NCBI GenBank assembly: GCA_028286245.1
Contig: JAQBRY010000004.1
Span: 124,001 to 188,000, forward strand
Reading direction: 5' to 3'
Length of the DNA stretch: 64,000 bases
From: Candidatus Saccharimonadota bacterium
Lineage (GTDB): Bacteria > Patescibacteriota > Saccharimonadia > Saccharimonadales > UBA4665
Part shown: positions 60,879 through 64,000 of the stretch, in pieces
How positions within the stretch are numbered: the stretch's first letter is position 1
Layout of the letters: every line of letters begins with the position of its first letter
Notes under the pieces: generated by a model
The model's database searches: none
What the model was told of the DNA's origin: nothing
What the model saw: only the letters and a program-made list of their open reading frames with translations
Position numbers and translations under genes: made by a program

Positions 60879-60907
60879 TTGCTATTATTTTAAATATGTG
60901 ATATAAT
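60879..60907 (+). promoter_or_regulatory. promoter of the 326-aa ORF
   Basis: TTGCTA (60879-60884), a 17-nt spacer and a perfect TATAAT (60902-60907, preceded by TGA). The ATG at 60917 is 9 nt later, so the leader is about 2-3 nt without an RBS. Confidence 0.75.
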
Positions 60908-60916
60908 TTATTAATA

Positions 60917-61897
60917 ATGAGCGGTGTTAGCCCTGAGCATACCCGAGATATCAGCCGCATCGAATGGCAGCGGTCGGTGGGCCATATTATTTTTTCCGAG
61001 ATGGCAGAAGAGATTTTGGCGGCCGTTCCTGAGAGTACCTGGAATCCACTATGGTTCGCTGAGCTCAAAGATTGTGAGATTGATGCTAGCAATCCCTGGG
61101 AAGTTGCCTATCAGGCAGGGCTTATGTTCGAAGACCTGGCTAGTGTGGCGCTGGAAAACTCACCGCTCCGCCAAAAAATTGATAAAAGCGGAGTAAATTT
61201 TCAGTTTAGCGAATTTAGTTTCCACCGCAGCATGCAGAACCTAGCTCAGGAGACAATTCCAACCGCTGCACACTTTCCGCTGCACGTTTTAGGAACGCTT
61301 AACAGGCTTCATGAAGCGGTCTACAGTACGCCACTCATAACGACAACTTCTTCATTGCAAAGCGCATTAAGGTCCTCGGACTTTAGTGGCATGCTGCATG
61401 CGATGGCACTCGCGCCAAATTCATACTGGCCAGGAGATTTTTCCAGTCGGCCTTACGAAAGCGATCCCATAAAGTATTACCGGACTGACGACTATGAAGA
61501 AGCCTCTGACTTCCCGGTAAAATACAAGAAGCTAGATGAAGCACTCCTACCCGATGACACTTCAGTGCTTGGGTTTCGCTACAAGCCTAATCGGGCTCTA
61601 GCCCAGATACGAGACCAGAACCAAAAAGGCTTGAGTGCAAGTGAGAGCACGGTACTGCATAGGGCAACCTCCGGTTGCCCAGTCAGGCTTGCCACTGGCG
61701 CATTTAATACACCTAAGTCGCAACAAGCTGTTGCAAAGCTGGCGGCCGTTCTCGGCAAATCCCCTGCTGAACTCATGGCCCGCCGTGAACGAAGCGGCAT
61801 ACAGATCGGACTCGATAGCTTAATCTCAGTTTTAGAGCAGGTAGATGATTTCTTACAGGTACATCGTGGACTAGCGCCCGCTAAGTTACAATCCTAA
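60917..61897 (+). CDS. hypothetical 326-aa protein
   Basis: The protein starts MSGVSPEHTRDISRIEWQRS. It is soluble and mostly helical; the C-terminal 90 residues (from about LSASESTVLHRATSGC) are a compact helical region. No signal, membrane segment or known domain was recognised. It lies divergent to galU and overlaps gatB at the 3' end by 12 nt. Confidence 0.75.
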   Translation: MSGVSPEHTRDISRIEWQRSVGHIIFSEMAEEILAAVPESTWNPLWFAELKDCEIDASNPWEVAYQAGLMFEDLASVALENSPLRQKIDKSGVNFQFSEFSFHRSMQNLAQETIPTAAHFPLHVLGTLNRLHEAVYSTPLITTTSSLQSALRSSDFSGMLHAMALAPNSYWPGDFSSRPYESDPIKYYRTDDYEEASDFPVKYKKLDEALLPDDTSVLGFRYKPNRALAQIRDQNQKGLSASESTVLHRATSGCPVRLATGAFNTPKSQQAVAKLAAVLGKSPAELMARRERSGIQIGLDSLISVLEQVDDFLQVHRGLAPAKLQS

Positions 61898-63358
61898 GTG
61901 TTTTTTGATGAGTTGGCCAGCTAGGGCCGGGTTGGCCTTGCCCTGTGAGAGTTTCATAACCTGGCCGGTCAAAAAGCCGATGGCTTTCATTTCGCCGTTA
62001 CGGACGTCTTCGGCAGCCTTGGGGTTGTCGGTTATAACCTGAGCGACTATGGCGGCAATAGCACCCTCATCGGATTCTTGGATATAGCCTTTGTCGCTGG
62101 CATAAGCGGCAATATCATCCGGCAAGGACGGCGCAGCTAACAGCTCTACCAGCATTGCCTTGGTGTTCGTTGAGCTGAGCTTACCATCGGCAACAAGCAC
62201 GGCAGTCGTTCGGTACAGGCGCTCACGGTCAATCGTTCGAACTGATTCGGCAGGCTGTTCGCGGACGTAGGGCACGTCAACGTTTACCAGCCAGTTGGCA
62301 ATCTGCTTGGCCAGCGCATTATCGTTGATCACCTTTTCGAGGAGCTGCAGGTAATTTTCCTGTAAAAAGTCTACTTGGGCATCGATGAGCGTCTCTGTTT
62401 GGGCGGTATCTAGGCCTAAATTGCTAAGACGCTTACGCCAAACGTTGGGCATGTCCGGCATCTCTGCCTTAATAGCTGCAATATAATCTTCGGCTAGCAC
62501 CACTGGTGGAATATCCGGGTCGGGCATGTAGCGATAGTCATCGGCGTTTTCTTTGCTGCGCTGGCTAAAGGTACTCTGTTTGGTGTCATCCCAGCCGCGC
62601 GTTTCCTGAACGATAATCTCACCGGCCTCCAGTTGTTCTATTTGGCGGGCAATTTCGTAGTCCACGGATTTTTCGACGGCCCGGAAGCTGTTGATATTCT
62701 TAGTTTCGGTACGGGTACCTAACGCATCTGTTTTACTAACACTAACATTGACGTCAAAACGCATGTTTCCGTAATAAAGGTTGGCGTCCGAAACGTCGGC
62801 GTAGCGCATGCGGAGGTAGAGCTCACGGGCGTAGGCCTTGGCTTCGGCGCTGGTGTGCATGTCGGGTTCACTCACTATCTCTAACAGCGGCGTGCCGGCT
62901 CGGTTGAGGTCTACCAGGCTGTAATCTTTGCCCGCCGGGTGGGTGCTCTTGCCGGCGTCCTCTTCCATGTGGGCTCTGGTAATGCCAATTGTCCGGATCT
63001 GGCCGTCAACATTGATGTCGATAGCGCCCTTACCTATGATGGGCTCGTCGAACTGGCTTATCTGGTAGCCCTTTGGCAGATCCGGGTAAAAGTAATGTTT
63101 GCGGTCAAATTTACTAAAGCGCTCCGGTTCGGTGCCAAGCGCAAAGGCTGCTTTGACGGCTAGGTATAATGCCTGCTTATTGAGGACGGGCAGAGCGCCG
63201 GGCATGCCAAAATCAATGTGGCTTACCAGGGTGTTGGCCGGTGCTTCACGGGCGTCATTGCCGACGGCCGAAAAAAGCTTGGTGGCAGTTTTGAGCTGCA
63301 CGTGGCACTCAATACCGATGGTGGCGGTGTAGTCAGCTAAAACTTTTGGGTCTATCAT
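61886..63358 (-). CDS. gatB: aspartyl/glutamyl-tRNA amidotransferase subunit B
   Basis: A 490-aa GatB, the kinase subunit of GatCAB that converts Glu-tRNA(Gln) and Asp-tRNA(Asn) to Gln- and Asn-tRNA. The motifs IGIECHVQLKTATKLFS, DRKHYFYPDLPKGYQISQFD and a C-terminal YqeY-like helical domain (about 345-490) are intact. It overlaps the membrane-protein gene upstream by ATGA. Its presence suggests indirect Gln-tRNA synthesis. Confidence 0.96.
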   Translation of the reverse strand: MIDPKVLADYTATIGIECHVQLKTATKLFSAVGNDAREAPANTLVSHIDFGMPGALPVLNKQALYLAVKAAFALGTEPERFSKFDRKHYFYPDLPKGYQISQFDEPIIGKGAIDINVDGQIRTIGITRAHMEEDAGKSTHPAGKDYSLVDLNRAGTPLLEIVSEPDMHTSAEAKAYARELYLRMRYADVSDANLYYGNMRFDVNVSVSKTDALGTRTETKNINSFRAVEKSVDYEIARQIEQLEAGEIIVQETRGWDDTKQSTFSQRSKENADDYRYMPDPDIPPVVLAEDYIAAIKAEMPDMPNVWRKRLSNLGLDTAQTETLIDAQVDFLQENYLQLLEKVINDNALAKQIANWLVNVDVPYVREQPAESVRTIDRERLYRTTAVLVADGKLSSTNTKAMLVELLAAPSLPDDIAAYASDKGYIQESDEGAIAAIVAQVITDNPKAAEDVRNGEMKAIGFLTGQVMKLSQGKANPALAGQLIKKHLGL

Positions 63359-63822
63359 GGCTTGTTTCCTTCGGCGGCTGCCTCGGGCTGCGCCGGCGGC
63401 GTAATTACTTTTTCTCGCAGTGCTCCCAAGTCCTTAAGCGCCTGCCGGAAGCCGCTTAGAGCCTCAAGGGTATCCTGCTTGCTGATTCTTTTTACGTCTT
63501 CTTGCTCGATACGATTTTTGAGCTTATGGCCAAACCACAGCGATTCATTATTAGTAAAGTCGTGCTGCGCACTCACCAAGCGTTCGCCGGGTGTTTTGCC
63601 CTTATAGTGACGGCGCTTGAGCACGTCATCGAGCAGCTTATCGGCTTCGGTCACTGCCTGGTGCCAGGTTTTACGATTTGAGCAATTCTTTTGTAGCTCC
63701 TGCCAGCGTTTTGTGCAGGCATCAGCGTTTATTTTTCGTGGGCGTTTTTTAAACACCACGGCAAGCACTAACAACAGGACTACACCGACAGCCCCACCTA
63801 TAACGATGTACTGGGAGTTCAT
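63355..63822 (-). CDS. membrane-anchored protein between gatA and gatB
   Basis: A 155-aa protein with an N-terminal membrane helix (IVIGGAVGVVLLLVLAVVF, about 6-24) and a basic soluble helical domain (about 35-140), ending in a Pro/Ala-rich tail. It overlaps both gatA (ATGA at 63822) and gatB (ATGA at 63358), so it is translated with the amidotransferase. No family was recognised; it may have taken the place of a separate gatC in the operon, but it does not look like GatC. Confidence 0.8.
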   Translation of the reverse strand: MNSQYIVIGGAVGVVLLLVLAVVFKKRPRKINADACTKRWQELQKNCSNRKTWHQAVTEADKLLDDVLKRRHYKGKTPGERLVSAQHDFTNNESLWFGHKLKNRIEQEDVKRISKQDTLEALSGFRQALKDLGALREKVITPPAQPEAAAEGNKP

Positions 63823-64000
63823 ATTTGCAGCTCCTCAACTTTTTTAGCAATTGATAAAAGTGCCCGATCCTGTCGCTGGGCGGCCATTAATTGCAGGCCG
63901 ACCGGCAGGCCATCGACACTACCAACCGGGATGTTTATAGAGGGCACGCCCACTAGGTTGGCGGCAACTGTTAGGATATCAGTAAGATACATTTTAAGCG
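63819..64000 (-). CDS. gatA: glutamyl-tRNA amidotransferase subunit A (C-terminal end)
   Basis: The last 60 codons of GatA: KMYLTDILTVAANLVGVPS, then NIPVGSVDGLPVGLQLMA, the conserved C-terminal amidase segment. The stop TGA overlaps the ATG of the following gene. The catalytic Ser-Ser-Lys region lies beyond the right edge. Confidence 0.93.
   Translation of the reverse strand, partial: LKMYLTDILTVAANLVGVPSINIPVGSVDGLPVGLQLMAAQRQDRALLSIAKKVEELQI

Noticed and set aside
1-64000. Recoded TGA (as in Gracilibacteria/Absconditabacteria)
   Set aside because: TGA ends gatA, rnhB and the 155-aa membrane protein at natural positions, and no conserved protein has internal TGA.

Overview
The window reads as a chromosome segment of a small-genome Candidate Phyla Radiation bacterium, most likely Candidatus Saccharibacteria (TM7). 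That placement is an inference from several traits: dense coding with many one-base stop/start overlaps, a standard genetic code (TGA is a real stop, e.g. in rnhB and gatA), very compact transcription units, many orphan small proteins set among universal genes, and genes for type IV pili and a Gram-positive-like surface. No rRNA, CRISPR array, prophage or insertion sequence was seen.

Region 1 (1-24.1 kb, almost all minus strand) is the information-processing core. In transcription order it runs tig, a 70-aa ORF, clpP, a 243-aa ORF, rpoB, rpoC, then rpsL, a 52-aa ORF, rpsG, fusA, tuf, rpsJ, rplC, rplD, rplW, rplB, rpsS, rplV and rpsC (cut by the window edge). The str and S10 blocks keep their universal order but are interrupted by eight unrecognised or accessory ORFs. 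Sigma70-type promoters can be read before tuf, rpsJ, rplC, rpsL and clpP, and probably rpoB. clpP carries a perfect CIRCE operator, and rplC has a folded 5' leader.

Region 2 (23-28.3 kb) is accessory: an alpha/beta hydrolase, a lone type IV pilin-like protein, an XRE regulator, four orphan proteins, an unexplained structured RNA locus and tRNA-Leu(TAG). Region 3 (28.3-43.6 kb) holds rsmD, a zinc-PLC-like protein, recG, a methyltransferase, tyrS, a class A PBP, radA, a predicted membrane gluzincin, CIRCE-controlled clpC, and nusA behind an attenuator.

Region 4 (43.5-64 kb) has a lipoprotein, a secreted GH71-type alpha-1,3-glucanase, an M1 aminopeptidase, yraN, rnhB, rplS, pilB, a SpoU methyltransferase, a P-loop kinase, a CAP-domain membrane protein, dnaE, a YtxH pair, galU, and gatA/gatB with a membrane-protein gene between them.

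Three cross-cutting signals stand out. First, many stand-alone genes lack a Shine-Dalgarno site and instead have an extended -10 (TGnTANNNT) exactly 6 nt before the ATG, which predicts leaderless mRNAs. Second, RpoC lacks seven of the eight zinc-binding cysteines. Third, HrcA/CIRCE control appears on both halves of the ClpCP protease.
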